DNA of 64,000 nt, taken from Oceanicella sp. SM1341 (lineage in GTDB: Bacteria; Pseudomonadota; Alphaproteobacteria; Rhodobacterales; Rhodobacteraceae). The position numbers and the translations under genes were made by a program. The stretch covers positions 48,188 to 112,187 of the forward strand of contig NZ_QRGC01000017.1 in NCBI RefSeq assembly GCF_003448965.1. The letters run 5' to 3'. A model generated the notes under the pieces. That model was not told where the DNA came from. It saw nothing but the letters and a program-made list of their open reading frames with translations, and did no database searches. Of this stretch, positions 16,687 to 25,195 are shown piece after piece; position 1 is the stretch's first letter, and every line of letters starts with the position of its first letter.

Positions 16687-17373
16687 CTAATCGAGGTAGC
16701 GCAGGGCCTCGTTGCGGGCAAAACGCTTCAGCTCGGCCCCGGGGCCGGCCACGAAGGCCCGCACCCGCGCCGGGTCATGCTTGGAGAGCGTGCGCAGCCA
16801 GACGGCAACCGCGCCCTGGATCACGCCGTTGCGGTCGACCGGGATCGCGGCCTCGGCCCAGCCGAGAATGCGCTCGCGCGCCGCCTGCTCCGCCTCCGAG
16901 GGATGGGGGAGCTTGGCCCAGGGAAGGGTGAAGGTGAACACCGCGCGCCGCACCCACAGGCCGGGGTCGAGCGCCCAGTCCTGCACGGTGTCGAGCCGGG
17001 AGGGCTCGGCGACCAGCCGGCGTGCGCCGGCATCGGCCACGAGGTCGGAGAGCGCCTGCCCGTCCACCTGCGGCACCCAGCGGCAGATCTCCGCCCAGGC
17101 GGCATCGTCGGGGCGCATGCGGGCCTGGGTGAGCAGCCTGGCCGCCGCCACCCGCGCCTCGTGCACGTCGCTGTCCCACAGCGCCGCGGCCAGGGCCACG
17201 CGCTCCCCGGGCTCACCGCCCTCCTCGCGCCAGGACTTCGCCAGCTCGGTGATCGCCGGAACCCGCACGCCGAGATAGGTCCGCGGCACCTTGTGCAGGG
17301 CCGCGGCCTCGCTCGCCAGTCTCGCATCTCCGAGCGCGGACAGCGCGGAGAGCGCTGCCGCGCCGTCGATCAT
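16687..17373 (-). CDS. DNA alkylation repair protein (AlkD-like HEAT repeat)
   Basis: A 228-residue all-helical protein of the AlkC/AlkD glycosylase family that removes N3- and N7-alkylpurines without base flipping. Recognisable pieces are YLGVRVPAITELAKSW near the N-terminus, LSDLVADAG in the middle, the WVRRAVFTFTL helix, and IQGAVAVWLRTLSKHDPARV and FARNEALRYLD at the end. The start ATG at 17371-17373 overlaps the stop of the preceding lipoprotein gene in ATGA form, so it is the last gene of the glmU-glmS run. The substrate is not determined. Confidence 0.85.
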   Translation of the reverse strand: MIDGAAALSALSALGDARLASEAAALHKVPRTYLGVRVPAITELAKSWREEGGEPGERVALAAALWDSDVHEARVAAARLLTQARMRPDDAAWAEICRWVPQVDGQALSDLVADAGARRLVAEPSRLDTVQDWALDPGLWVRRAVFTFTLPWAKLPHPSEAEQAARERILGWAEAAIPVDRNGVIQGAVAVWLRTLSKHDPARVRAFVAGPGAELKRFARNEALRYLD

Positions 17374-17849
17374 GTGGCTGACTTGGGCAGCATCGCGATG
17401 GTCATCGTCCGGTTGCCGGAGAGGTGCTTGACCCCCATCAGCTTGCCGTCCTCGATCCAGTACTCGCGCTCGAGCCCGTCGGCGTAGAAGCGCAGGCGGT
17501 TGTCGTCGCCCAGCTTGCCCACGCGCGCGAAGGCGGTGCCGTCATGCCCGCCGCCGGGACCATGCGTGTCCATCAGCGCCACCTTGCCGTCCTCGTCGAT
17601 CTTCATCACGTAGAGATCGTGGCACCAGGTGTTGTTGTTCCAGCCCGCCTTGCCCCAGACGCCGCTGAACGCCTTCCAGGCGTCCGGCAGGTCGCTGGGG
17701 GGCTTGGAGATCTTGGTGCTGTCAAAGACAACCACCGTTCTGCACTCGGGATCCAATGGCGCTGCGGCCACGGGCTGCGGCGCGGGAGCTTTGCTTTCCC
17801 CGCACGCCGTCAGCAGGCCCAGTGCGACAAGGCCGATTACCCACTTCAT
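17370..17849 (-). CDS. hypothetical lipoprotein
   Basis: A 159-residue secreted protein with a type II signal peptide: MKWVIGLVALGLLTAC puts the lipid-modified cysteine at residue 16. The mature part carries a Gly/His-rich stretch (THGPGGGHDGTAFARVG) and a C-terminal beta-type segment (REYWIEDGKLMGVKHLSG). I do not recognise a family. The start ATG at 17847-17849 has GAGG-like purines upstream; a longer frame exists but lacks the signal peptide logic. It lies between glmS and alkD and shares 4 bp with alkD. The localisation would be outer or inner membrane on the periplasmic side. Confidence 0.78.
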   Translation of the reverse strand: MKWVIGLVALGLLTACGESKAPAPQPVAAAPLDPECRTVVVFDSTKISKPPSDLPDAWKAFSGVWGKAGWNNNTWCHDLYVMKIDEDGKVALMDTHGPGGGHDGTAFARVGKLGDDNRLRFYADGLEREYWIEDGKLMGVKHLSGNRTMTIAMLPKSAT

Positions 17850-17946
17850 CCTCGACTCCTCAACGCTTTCCTTGATCGGATCGCATTTTCTTGTGAGCAC
17901 CGAAGGCCGGTCCGGCCCCTTGCACATTCACTCTCTGTACAGGTTT

Positions 17947-19770
17947 TTACTCTACCGTGACCGATTTTGCCAGATTCCGTGGCTGATCCACGTCGGTGCC
18001 CTTGGCCATGGCACTATAATACGCAATCAGCTGCGCGGGAACAGCATAAACCAAAGGTGCGATAAAGGGATGCATGTCCGGCATCACCAGCGTCGCCCAG
18101 GCGTCGTTGCCCGCGACTCGCGCCCCCTCCCGGTCGGTCACCAGCACGATGCGGCCGCCGCGTGCCATCACCTCCTGCATGTTGGAGACGGTCTTCTCGA
18201 ACAGCGCGTCACGCGGGGCGAGCACGATCACCGGCACGTCCTCGTCGATGAGCGCGATGGGCCCGTGCTTCAGCTCGCCGCTCGCGTAGCCCTCGGCGTG
18301 GATGTAGCTCAGCTCCTTGAGCTTCAGCGCGCCCTCGAGCGCCAGCGGGTACATCGCGCCGCGGCCGAGGAACAGCACGTCGCGCGCCCGGGCGAGCTCC
18401 ATCGAGAAGGGGGCGATGTGCTCCTCCACGTTCAGCGCCCGCGCCAGCGCGCCGGGGGCGGCGGAGAGGGCGCGCACCAGCTCCTGCTCGGCCGCGGCAT
18501 CAAGCGTGCCGCGCTGCCGGCCGGCGAGGATCGCGAGGCTCGCGAGCACGGTGAGCTGGCAGGTGAATGCCTTGGTGGAGGCGACCGAGATCTCCGCCCC
18601 CGCGAGGATCGGCAGCGCCACGTCGCTCTCGCGCGCGATCGAGCTCTCGGGCACGTTCACCACCGCCACCGCCTGCCCCACCCGGGAGCGGGCGTGGCGC
18701 AGCGCGGCCAGCGTGTCGGCCGTCTCGCCGGACTGGGAGACGAAGATCGCCACCTCGCGGCCCGTGAGCACCGGGTCGCGGTAGCGGAACTCGGAGGCGA
18801 TATCGATCTCCACCGGCACACGGGCCACCTGCTCGAACCAGTATTTCGCCACGTGGCAGGCGTAGTGCCCGGTGCCGCAGGCCACCAGCACGATGCGGTC
18901 TGCGGCGGCGAAATCCACCTGCATCGCCGCCTCGGCCACCATGTTGCGCGCCTGGTCGATGTAATGGCCCAGCGCATAGGCCACCACGGTGGGCTGCTCG
19001 TGGATCTCCTTGGCCATGAAATGCTTGTGGTTGCCCTTGTCGACCAGCACCGTGTCGATGGAGACGGTCTTGAGCGGCCGCTCCACCCGGTGCCCGGCGG
19101 CATCGTGGATCACCGCGCCCGAGCGGCGGATCACGGCGTAATCCCCCTCCTCGAGGTAGGTGATGCGGTTGGTCATCGGCGCCAGCGCCAGCGCGTCGGA
19201 GCCCACGTACATCTCGCCGTCGCCGTGGCCGATCGCGAGCGGCGAGCCGGCGCGGGCCGCCACCATCAGGTCCTCCTCGCCCTCGAAGAGGAAGCACAGC
19301 GCGAAGGCCCCCTCCAGCCGCGAGAGCGTGGCCGCGGCGGCCTCCTCGGGCGAGAGCCCGCGGTCGATGTAATGGGCGGCGAGCTGGGCCACCACCTCGG
19401 TGTCGGTCTCCGAGGCGAAGCGGCGGCCCTCGGCGGCCAGCGCGTCGCGGATCTCGCGGAAGTTCTCGATGATGCCGTTGTGGACCACCGCCACCGAGCC
19501 GGCCCGGTGGGGGTGGGCGTTGATCTCGGTGGGCGCGCCATGGGTGGCCCAGCGGGTGTGGCCGATGCCCGAATGGCCGCGGATGGGCGACTGCACCAGC
19601 AGGTCCGACAGGGCGGCGAGCTTGCCCACCGCGCGGCGGCTCTCCATGTGGCCGTGGTTCAGCGTGGCGATGCCGGCGCTGTCATAGCCGCGGTATTCCA
19701 GCCGCTTGAGCGCGTCGAGGATGATGGGAGCAACCTCGTGGTTGCCGAGGATTCCGACGATGCCGCACAT
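17947..19770 (-). CDS. glmS: glutamine--fructose-6-phosphate aminotransferase (isomerizing)
   Basis: GlmS makes glucosamine-6-phosphate, the first committed step to UDP-GlcNAc for peptidoglycan and lipopolysaccharide. The 607-residue protein starts MCGIVGILG with the catalytic Cys as residue 2 after Met removal. It has the class II glutaminase domain (GIGHTRWATHG, DTEVVAQL) and two SIS sugar-isomerase domains (LVACGTGHYACHVAKYW; SQSGETADTLAALR; FLGRGAMYPLALEGALKLKE). It ends in DQPRNLAKSVTVE as expected. It begins two bases after glmU. Confidence 0.98.
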   Translation of the reverse strand: MCGIVGILGNHEVAPIILDALKRLEYRGYDSAGIATLNHGHMESRRAVGKLAALSDLLVQSPIRGHSGIGHTRWATHGAPTEINAHPHRAGSVAVVHNGIIENFREIRDALAAEGRRFASETDTEVVAQLAAHYIDRGLSPEEAAAATLSRLEGAFALCFLFEGEEDLMVAARAGSPLAIGHGDGEMYVGSDALALAPMTNRITYLEEGDYAVIRRSGAVIHDAAGHRVERPLKTVSIDTVLVDKGNHKHFMAKEIHEQPTVVAYALGHYIDQARNMVAEAAMQVDFAAADRIVLVACGTGHYACHVAKYWFEQVARVPVEIDIASEFRYRDPVLTGREVAIFVSQSGETADTLAALRHARSRVGQAVAVVNVPESSIARESDVALPILAGAEISVASTKAFTCQLTVLASLAILAGRQRGTLDAAAEQELVRALSAAPGALARALNVEEHIAPFSMELARARDVLFLGRGAMYPLALEGALKLKELSYIHAEGYASGELKHGPIALIDEDVPVIVLAPRDALFEKTVSNMQEVMARGGRIVLVTDREGARVAGNDAWATLVMPDMHPFIAPLVYAVPAQLIAYYSAMAKGTDVDQPRNLAKSVTVE

Positions 19771-19772
19771 GT

Positions 19773-21134
19773 TCAGCCCTGCCCCTTGCCCGATTTGCCC
19801 GCCTTCATCGCCTTCAGACGCTCGCGCAGGCGCAGCGCGAGGCCCGGCTTGTTCTCCTGCCGCGCGCGGCCCAGCGCCAGCGCGCCCGGGGCCACGTTCG
19901 ACGTGATCACCGATCCGGCGGCCACGAAGGCGTCATCCCCCACGCCCACCGGCGCCACCAGCACGCCGTTGGAGCCGATGAAGGCCCGCGCGCCGATGCG
20001 GGTGCGGTGCTTCATCACCCCGTCGTAGTTGCAGGTGATGGTGCCGGCGCCGAGGTTTGCCGCCTCGCCCACCGTGGCGTCGCCCACGTAGGCGAGGTGG
20101 TTCACCTTCGCGCCCGCATCGATCTGCGATTCCTTGATCTCGACGAAATTGCCGATGCGCACATCCGGGCCCAGCTCCGCGCCGGGCCGCAGCCGCGCAT
20201 AGGGGCCCACCTGCGCGCCGGAGGAGACATGGCAGCCCTCGAGATGACAGAAGGGCCGGATCTCGGCACCGTTCTCGATGGTCACGCCGGGGCCGAACAC
20301 CACGTTCTGCCCGATCACCGTGTCGGCGCCGATCATCGTGTCACGCGCGAAGAACACCGTCTCCGGCGCGGTGAGGGTGACGCCCGCCTCCATCATCTCC
20401 CGGCGCCTGCCGGCCTGGAAGGCGGCCTCGGCGGCGGCGAGGTCGAGGCGCGAGTTCACGCCCATGGTCTCGGCTTCCGCGCAGGTCACCACCCCGGCCC
20501 GCGCCCCGGCGCCGCGCGCCAGCGCCACGAGATCGGTGAGGTAGTACTCGCCCTTGGCATTGTCGTTGCCCACCCGGGGCAGCAGCGAGCGCAGCAGGCC
20601 CGCCTCCACGCACATCACCCCGGAATTGCACAGGGTGAGGGCGCGGGTGGCCTCGTCGGCGTCGCGCTCCTCCACGATGGCGGCGAGGCTGCCCTCGTCG
20701 AGCACCAGCCGGCCGTAGCCCGCGGGCTCCGCCGCCTCGAAGCCCAGCACCACGAGGCCGGCGCCCGCTTCGCGCTCGGTGCGCATCGCCTCCAGCGTCT
20801 CGGGGCGGATGAAGGGCGTGTCGCCGTAGAGCACGAAGACGTCGCCCTCCAGCCCCTCGAGGTCCGGCAGGGCCTGCAGCACCGCGTGCCCGGTGCCCAG
20901 CTGCTCGGCCTGGCGGGCGAAGCGCGCCTCCGGGGCCACGGCCTGCGCGGCGGCCTCCACCTGCGCTGCCCCGTGCCCGGTGATCACCACCGTCACCTCC
21001 GGCTCCAGCGAGGCGGCCGTCGCCAGCACATGCGCCAGCATCGGCTCGCCCGCCACGCGGTGCAGAACTTTCGGCATTTCGGACATCATCCGGCTTCCCA
21101 GCCCCGCGGCCAGGATCACGACTGCACTCGACAT
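19773..21134 (-). CDS. glmU: bifunctional GlcNAc-1-phosphate uridyltransferase / glucosamine-1-phosphate acetyltransferase
   Basis: GlmU completes UDP-GlcNAc synthesis. The 453-residue protein has the N-terminal nucleotidyltransferase domain with VILAAGLGSRMMSEMPKVLH and the uracil-binding region ending near residue 230. A left-handed beta-helix of hexapeptide repeats follows (for example GPGVTIENGAEIRPFCHLEG), with the acetyltransferase active-site segments KVNHLAYVGDATVG and GAGTITCNYDG. It is directly followed by glmS, so both steps of the pathway are in one transcript. GlmM is not in the window. Confidence 0.97.
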   Translation of the reverse strand: MSSAVVILAAGLGSRMMSEMPKVLHRVAGEPMLAHVLATAASLEPEVTVVITGHGAAQVEAAAQAVAPEARFARQAEQLGTGHAVLQALPDLEGLEGDVFVLYGDTPFIRPETLEAMRTEREAGAGLVVLGFEAAEPAGYGRLVLDEGSLAAIVEERDADEATRALTLCNSGVMCVEAGLLRSLLPRVGNDNAKGEYYLTDLVALARGAGARAGVVTCAEAETMGVNSRLDLAAAEAAFQAGRRREMMEAGVTLTAPETVFFARDTMIGADTVIGQNVVFGPGVTIENGAEIRPFCHLEGCHVSSGAQVGPYARLRPGAELGPDVRIGNFVEIKESQIDAGAKVNHLAYVGDATVGEAANLGAGTITCNYDGVMKHRTRIGARAFIGSNGVLVAPVGVGDDAFVAAGSVITSNVAPGALALGRARQENKPGLALRLRERLKAMKAGKSGKGQG

Positions 21135-21158
21135 TTGACCTCACATCTCTTTTGAGGC

Positions 21159-21186
21159 GTTCTACCAGCCCGGACGGCGCCTGCAA
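21159..21186 (-). promoter_or_regulatory. candidate glmU-glmS promoter
   Basis: On the minus strand TTGCAG (21181-21186) and TAGAAC (21159-21164) are separated by 16 bp and lie 25-52 bp upstream of the glmU ATG. The -10 is a 4/6 match and the -35 only 3/6, so this is a reading by eye rather than a firm call. Confidence 0.4.
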
Positions 21187-21237
21187 ATCGGTGACCGCTT
21201 CATAAATGGTTACCAATCATTGCCAAGGACAGACCCC

Positions 21238-21915
21238 ATGCGCAGCGCCGTGTTCGACCTCGACGGAACCCTTGCCGATACCGCCGCCGACCTGATCGCC
21301 GCCGCGAACCATTGCCTCGCCCCCTACGACGTGGCGCTCGACCCCGCGGCCGACGCCGCCACCGCCTTCCACGGCGGCCGGGCGATGCTGCGCCTCGGCT
21401 TCTCGCGGCTGGGCGCGGTGGACGAGCTGGCGGTGGACCGGCTCTACCCCGAGCTCCTCGCCTTCTACGGCGCGAACATCTGCCGCCACACCACGCTCTA
21501 CCCCGGCGTGACCGAAACCCTCGACACCCTCGTCGCGGCCGGCTGGCGGCTCGGCGTGTGCACCAACAAGCCCGAGGGCCTTGCCCGCACCCTGCTCACC
21601 GAGCTCGGCCTCATCGACCGGTTCATCGCCCTGATCGGCGCCGACACGCTGCCGGTGCGCAAGCCCGACCCCGCGCCGCTCTTCGAGACCATCGCCCGGC
21701 TCGGCGGCACGCCTGCGCGCACGGCCATGATCGGCGACACGCTGACCGACCGTGACACCGCCCGCGCCGCCGGCGTGCCCGCCATCCTGGTGACCTTCGG
21801 CCCCGAGGGAGAGAGCGTCGCGCGCCATGCGCCGGAAGCGCTGATGGCAGGCTACGACGAGCTTCCGGGGCTGCTGGAAAAAATCATCCCTGCCCCCCGT
21901 CACGAATCCGCTTGA
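21238..21915 (+). CDS. gph: HAD family phosphatase, phosphoglycolate phosphatase-like
   Basis: A 225-residue haloacid dehalogenase hydrolase. Motif I is VFDLDGTLADT (nucleophile Asp7, acid Asp9), motif II is VCTNKPEG, and motifs III/IV are RKPDPAP and MIGDTLTDRDTARAAGV. The cap segment after motif I (DLIAAANHCLAPYDV) is typical of phosphoglycolate phosphatase, which removes 2-phosphoglycolate made during DNA repair or photorespiration. Start chosen at ATG 21238, with AAGGA eight bases upstream; a TTG six codons earlier is less likely. It is divergent from glmU and its stop overlaps the tRNA promoter downstream. Confidence 0.88.
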   Translation: MRSAVFDLDGTLADTAADLIAAANHCLAPYDVALDPAADAATAFHGGRAMLRLGFSRLGAVDELAVDRLYPELLAFYGANICRHTTLYPGVTETLDTLVAAGWRLGVCTNKPEGLARTLLTELGLIDRFIALIGADTLPVRKPDPAPLFETIARLGGTPARTAMIGDTLTDRDTARAAGVPAILVTFGPEGESVARHAPEALMAGYDELPGLLEKIIPAPRHESA

Positions 21916-21940
21916 CCACCCCGCCGACCCCCCTTATACC
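21912..21940 (+). promoter_or_regulatory. tRNA-Val promoter
   Basis: TTGACC at 21912-21917 and TATACC at 21935-21940 are separated by exactly 17 bp and end 10 bp before the mature tRNA 5' end. The -35 box overlaps the gph stop codon. Confidence 0.8.
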
Positions 21941-21950
21941 CCGCGCCACC

Positions 21951-22026
21951 GGGACGTTAGCTCAGTTGGTAGAGCACAGTGTTCACATCGCTGGGGTCAG
22001 TGGTTCGAGCCCACTACGTCCCACCA
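21951..22026 (+). tRNA. tRNA-Val, anticodon CAC
   Basis: A 76-nt tRNA with encoded CCA. The acceptor arm GGGACGT (21951-21957) pairs with ACGTCCC (22016-22022). The D-arm is GCTC/GAGC, the anticodon stem is CAGTG/CGCTG with loop TTCACAT giving anticodon CAC, and the T-arm contains GTTCGAG. Discriminator A and CCA follow. It reads GTG codons, which are abundant in this GC-rich genome. Confidence 0.96.
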
Positions 22027-22191
22027 TCATCCGGTACATCGCGCTGAAATCGCTCGCCCTTGCGGCTTGAGCGTTTCGCGTGCGCGCGGCTCCGCCGCGG
22101 GCGCTGCGGTTCACTTCTTCACCGTTACGTCTGGAACCGGCCGCCCGGTGCACTACCTCAGTGGGAAGAGTGTGCACAGCAGAGGCCGACC

Positions 22192-22743
22192 ATGACCAAG
22201 CGCTCCCTCCAGACCGGCGCGATGGCGCTGACCCTCTCCGCGCTGGCCGGCATGGCCGAGGCAGACGGCGCGTTCGACCACAGCTTCCCCGCCCTTTCCG
22301 GCGGTGAGATCCGCATGGCGGATTTCGCCGGAAAGGCGGTGCTGGTGGTCAACACGGCCTCGATGTGCGGCTACACGTACCAGTACCAGGGCCTGCAGGA
22401 CCTCGCAGACCGGTATGGCGCGCGGGGATTCGTCGTGCTCGGCGTCCCGTCGGACGATTTCCGCCAGGAGTTCACCACTTCCGAGGAGGTGAAGGACTTC
22501 TGCGAGGTGAATTTCTCCATCACCTTCCCGATGACCGAGATCGAGCATGTCACCGGCGATGAGGCGCACCCGTTCTATCGCTGGGCCGCCGGCGAAGGCG
22601 GCAGCGCGGCGGTGCCGCGCTGGAATTTCCACAAGCTGCTCATCGCCCCGGACGGCACGCTGGCCGCCACCTTCCCCACCCGCATGAAGCCGGAAGACCC
22701 CGAGATGATCGCCGGGATCGAGGCGGTGCTGCCGGGCAGCTGA
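22192..22743 (+). CDS. glutathione peroxidase family protein with signal peptide
   Basis: A 183-residue thioredoxin-fold peroxidase. Residues 1-24 form a likely signal peptide (basic start, LTLSALAGMAEA), which implies a periplasmic enzyme, unlike the cytoplasmic BtuE type. The peroxidatic cysteine is Cys59 in NTASMCGYTYQYQGL; Gln92 and the WNF triad (Trp144, Asn145) complete the usual tetrad. The electron donor is probably thioredoxin-like rather than glutathione. ATG at 22192 is chosen because it begins the signal peptide. The 165 bp between the tRNA and this start hold only a short GTGCAC inverted pair. Confidence 0.88.
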   Translation: MTKRSLQTGAMALTLSALAGMAEADGAFDHSFPALSGGEIRMADFAGKAVLVVNTASMCGYTYQYQGLQDLADRYGARGFVVLGVPSDDFRQEFTTSEEVKDFCEVNFSITFPMTEIEHVTGDEAHPFYRWAAGEGGSAAVPRWNFHKLLIAPDGTLAATFPTRMKPEDPEMIAGIEAVLPGS

Positions 22744-24789
22744 CTAGCCGCGCACCGTCACCGGCTCCTCGGCCGGCGCCGCCTCGCCCAGGCCGGGCAG
22801 GAAGAGCTCCTCTCCCTCCTGCTCCGCGAGCCCAGGGCCGGCCAGGATGCAACGGCGGATGGCGAAGGCCTCACGCCAGGGGAGCACACGCGCGGTGCTC
22901 ATCAGGAAGCGCGGCTCCCATTCCGGGCGGAAGCCCTGCTTGAAGCGCTGCAGCCCGCGCAACCCGGACAGCCGATCATGCTCCCAGAAGCGCGCGGCGA
23001 GCCGCTCGAGCAGCCGGTCCGCCCCGGGCTCGGCCCCGGCGAGCGGGGCCATGCACAGGCTGAAGCGCGTCGCGCCGGCCGCCCGCGCCGCCTCGATGCC
23101 GGCGCAGACGAGCGCATGCATGCTGCCCGAGGGTGCGTCCGCGGCGAGCCGCATCACGTCGAGCCCCCATTCCCGACCATCTCCGGAAGACCAGAGCGAG
23201 AGGAACCCCACGGTCTCCTCGCCGCAGCGCGCCTCCAGCACCGGGAAGCCCGCGAGGTAGGCGGGGTCGAACCGCCCCATGGAGAAGCCGGTCTCGCGGC
23301 CGCGCGCGGCCTGCCAGGCCTCCGCGATCGACCGCATCCGCGCCATCGGCGCACGGCCCGGCGCATGCAGGCTGACGACGACACCGGCACGCTCGGCCTG
23401 TCCCAGCTTGCGGCGCAGCTCGCGCCGCGCAGCACCCGCGGTAGAGAACTCCGGCACGGCGACCACCGCCTCCGCGCCCAGCCGGTCGGCCCGCAGCCCG
23501 GCATCGGCGAGATGGGCGGCAAAGCCCGCGCCGCAACGATAGAAGGCCGGGCGCAGCATGCGCCCGCGCGCCTCGGCGAGCACGCTGGCGGCAAGCCGGG
23601 GCCAGGCCGCTTCGGCCCCCACCGGGTCCCCCATCATCACCAGGCAGCCGGCGCTCTCGCGCAGCATGGCGAAGGCTTCGCCGCAGGGCGACAGCAGGAA
23701 TTCCTTGTCGCCCGCGCGGGCGAGCCCGGCCTCGGCCTGGCGCGACTGCGCGAGGGCGGGCCAGAGCGGCGCCGGCACCTGCCCCACCCGCGCCGGCGGG
23801 AGGCGCCGCGCGGCGGCAGGACGGGGCTCACGGCGCGGGGCGGCGCAGAACTCGGCATGGCCGAAGAGGCCGAGACCGAGCAGGAAGGGCAGCCCGTGAT
23901 AGACCACGCGATAGAGCAGAAGCGCCGCGGCGAGATCGGCCTGGGGCAGGTGCGGCAGCGCGGTGAACATCGCGAGCTCGAAGGCCCCGATCCCCCCCGG
24001 CGCATTCGACACCATGCCCGCCGCCATCGCCACGGTGAAGAGCGCGAGGAAGCCGGCCAGTTCCGGCGCGCCGGGCAGGAGCAGCCAGAGCACCATGCCG
24101 GCCGGCACCACGTCGAGCGCGGCCAGCAGCACCTGCATGGCCAGCAGCCGCGGCGGCGGCAGGCGCAGCTCGCGCCCCGCGATGCGCAGGCGCGGCTGCA
24201 GCATGGCCAGCAGCCCCAGCGGCAGCAGCGCCGCCAGCCCGCAGGCCCCGATCATCGAGAGCTGCTCCGGGGCAAGGCCGGAGAGGCCGGCCAGAGCCTC
24301 CGGGTCCGCCACCGCCAGCACCGCCATCACGCCGCCCATGCCGAAGAAGAAGCCGAGGCAAACCAGCATGCTCAGCGCGCCGGCCTCCGCCGCGCCCAGG
24401 GCGTGGCGCCGGTGCATCCGCCAGCGCACCAGCGCGCCGGTGATCATGCCGAAGCCGAGCCCCTGCGAGAGCGCCGCCGCAGCCAGGCCCGCGCGCATCG
24501 CCGCACCGCGCGGCAGCGAGATGCGCAGCTGGCGCAGCGCCACCAGGTCGTAGCAGGCCATGGCGAGATAGCTCGGCACCGCGAGCGCCACTGCCAGCAG
24601 CAATGTCTCTGCCGTCACCTCGCGCAGGCGGGACATCACGTCCGCCGCGCGGATGGCGGCCAGCTCTCCGCCCAGCATCCAGAGCGACAGGCCCACGAGC
24701 CCGACCATCGCCGCGGCGCGCAGCATCCAACCCCGGCGCGCCACCGCACCTTCGACCCGGCGCGCAACCGCGCCCTCGACATGAGCCAT
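22744..24789 (-). CDS. mprF: MprF-like protein: flippase domain plus DUF2156 acyl-lipid aminoacyl synthase domain
   Basis: A 681-residue protein with an N-terminal membrane half (about residues 20-340, roughly eight hydrophobic helices) and a C-terminal soluble DUF2156 domain (about 350-660). That domain has GNAT-like segments such as EFLLSPCGEAFAMLRESAG and ETGFSMGRFDPAYLAGFPV. MprF adds lysine or alanine to phosphatidylglycerol and flips it, lowering envelope charge. Full MprF is usually about 840-870 residues, so the membrane half here is shorter by several helices. Start ATG at 24787-24789 has GGGAGGGAG upstream. It shares no operon: the neighbour purC is divergent. Confidence 0.82.
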   Translation of the reverse strand: MAHVEGAVARRVEGAVARRGWMLRAAAMVGLVGLSLWMLGGELAAIRAADVMSRLREVTAETLLLAVALAVPSYLAMACYDLVALRQLRISLPRGAAMRAGLAAAALSQGLGFGMITGALVRWRMHRRHALGAAEAGALSMLVCLGFFFGMGGVMAVLAVADPEALAGLSGLAPEQLSMIGACGLAALLPLGLLAMLQPRLRIAGRELRLPPPRLLAMQVLLAALDVVPAGMVLWLLLPGAPELAGFLALFTVAMAAGMVSNAPGGIGAFELAMFTALPHLPQADLAAALLLYRVVYHGLPFLLGLGLFGHAEFCAAPRREPRPAAARRLPPARVGQVPAPLWPALAQSRQAEAGLARAGDKEFLLSPCGEAFAMLRESAGCLVMMGDPVGAEAAWPRLAASVLAEARGRMLRPAFYRCGAGFAAHLADAGLRADRLGAEAVVAVPEFSTAGAARRELRRKLGQAERAGVVVSLHAPGRAPMARMRSIAEAWQAARGRETGFSMGRFDPAYLAGFPVLEARCGEETVGFLSLWSSGDGREWGLDVMRLAADAPSGSMHALVCAGIEAARAAGATRFSLCMAPLAGAEPGADRLLERLAARFWEHDRLSGLRGLQRFKQGFRPEWEPRFLMSTARVLPWREAFAIRRCILAGPGLAEQEGEELFLPGLGEAAPAEEPVTVRG

Positions 24790-24989
24790 TCGCTCCCTCC
24801 CCGTGGAAAAATCTCGCAACCCCGCGAGGAGGGATAGGCCAGAACACTTGCGGAGCGGTTAATGCGGCCGGTCGTTTCCGCGTCCGAAACGGCAGGGTCA
24901 CGCTCCGGGCGCTTGCGAAACCCCGCGCGGCCCTCCATATCCCGTCGGCCCGGAAGATTTCCGGCGTTCACTCAATTTTCAGGACACAC

Positions 24990-25094
24990 ATGATGACATC
25001 CAGGAACCGCAGGGTCTGGACGGTCGCCGCGCTGGCAACGGCCTGGGCGGCGGTCACCGTCACCTCGGCAGTGCTCAGCCTCGCGGCCGGCTGA
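24990..25094 (+). CDS. 34-residue putative single-span membrane peptide
   Basis: A short frame, [10 protein letters not shown] followed by a hydrophobic segment of about 20 residues ([20 protein letters not shown]), ending LAAG. AGGA lies five bases upstream of the ATG at 24990. A weak promoter (TTGCGA 24913-24918, CATATC 24936-24941, 17 bp spacing) precedes it. The positive-inside charge pattern suits a small inner-membrane peptide. No family is recognised, and peptides of this size arise by chance, so it is a candidate. Confidence 0.42.
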   Translation: MMTSRNRRVWTVAALATAWAAVTVTSAVLSLAAG

Positions 25095-25111
25095 GCCACC
25101 AGCGCGAATCC

Positions 25112-25140
25112 TTGCCCTTTCGCGGCTTTGGTCATATAGA
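25112..25140 (+). promoter_or_regulatory. purC promoter
   Basis: TTGCCC at 25112-25117 and TATAGA at 25135-25140 have a 17-bp spacer, 56 bp before the purC start. Four of six bases match in each hexamer. Confidence 0.6.
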
Positions 25141-25195
25141 CCGCGCTTTGACGGGGGCGGCAACGCCCCTGCCTCCACACGAGCCGGAGTTGACG

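Noticed and set aside
21983..22177. Minus-strand open frame across the tRNA-Val gene
   Set aside because: Its end (GRSGLEPLTPAM) is the well-known artefact of translating the complement of a tRNA; the tRNA fold is complete.
21951..22190. Integration site for a mobile element at the tRNA-Val 3' end
   Set aside because: No integrase gene and no second copy of the tRNA end are found; downstream genes look native.
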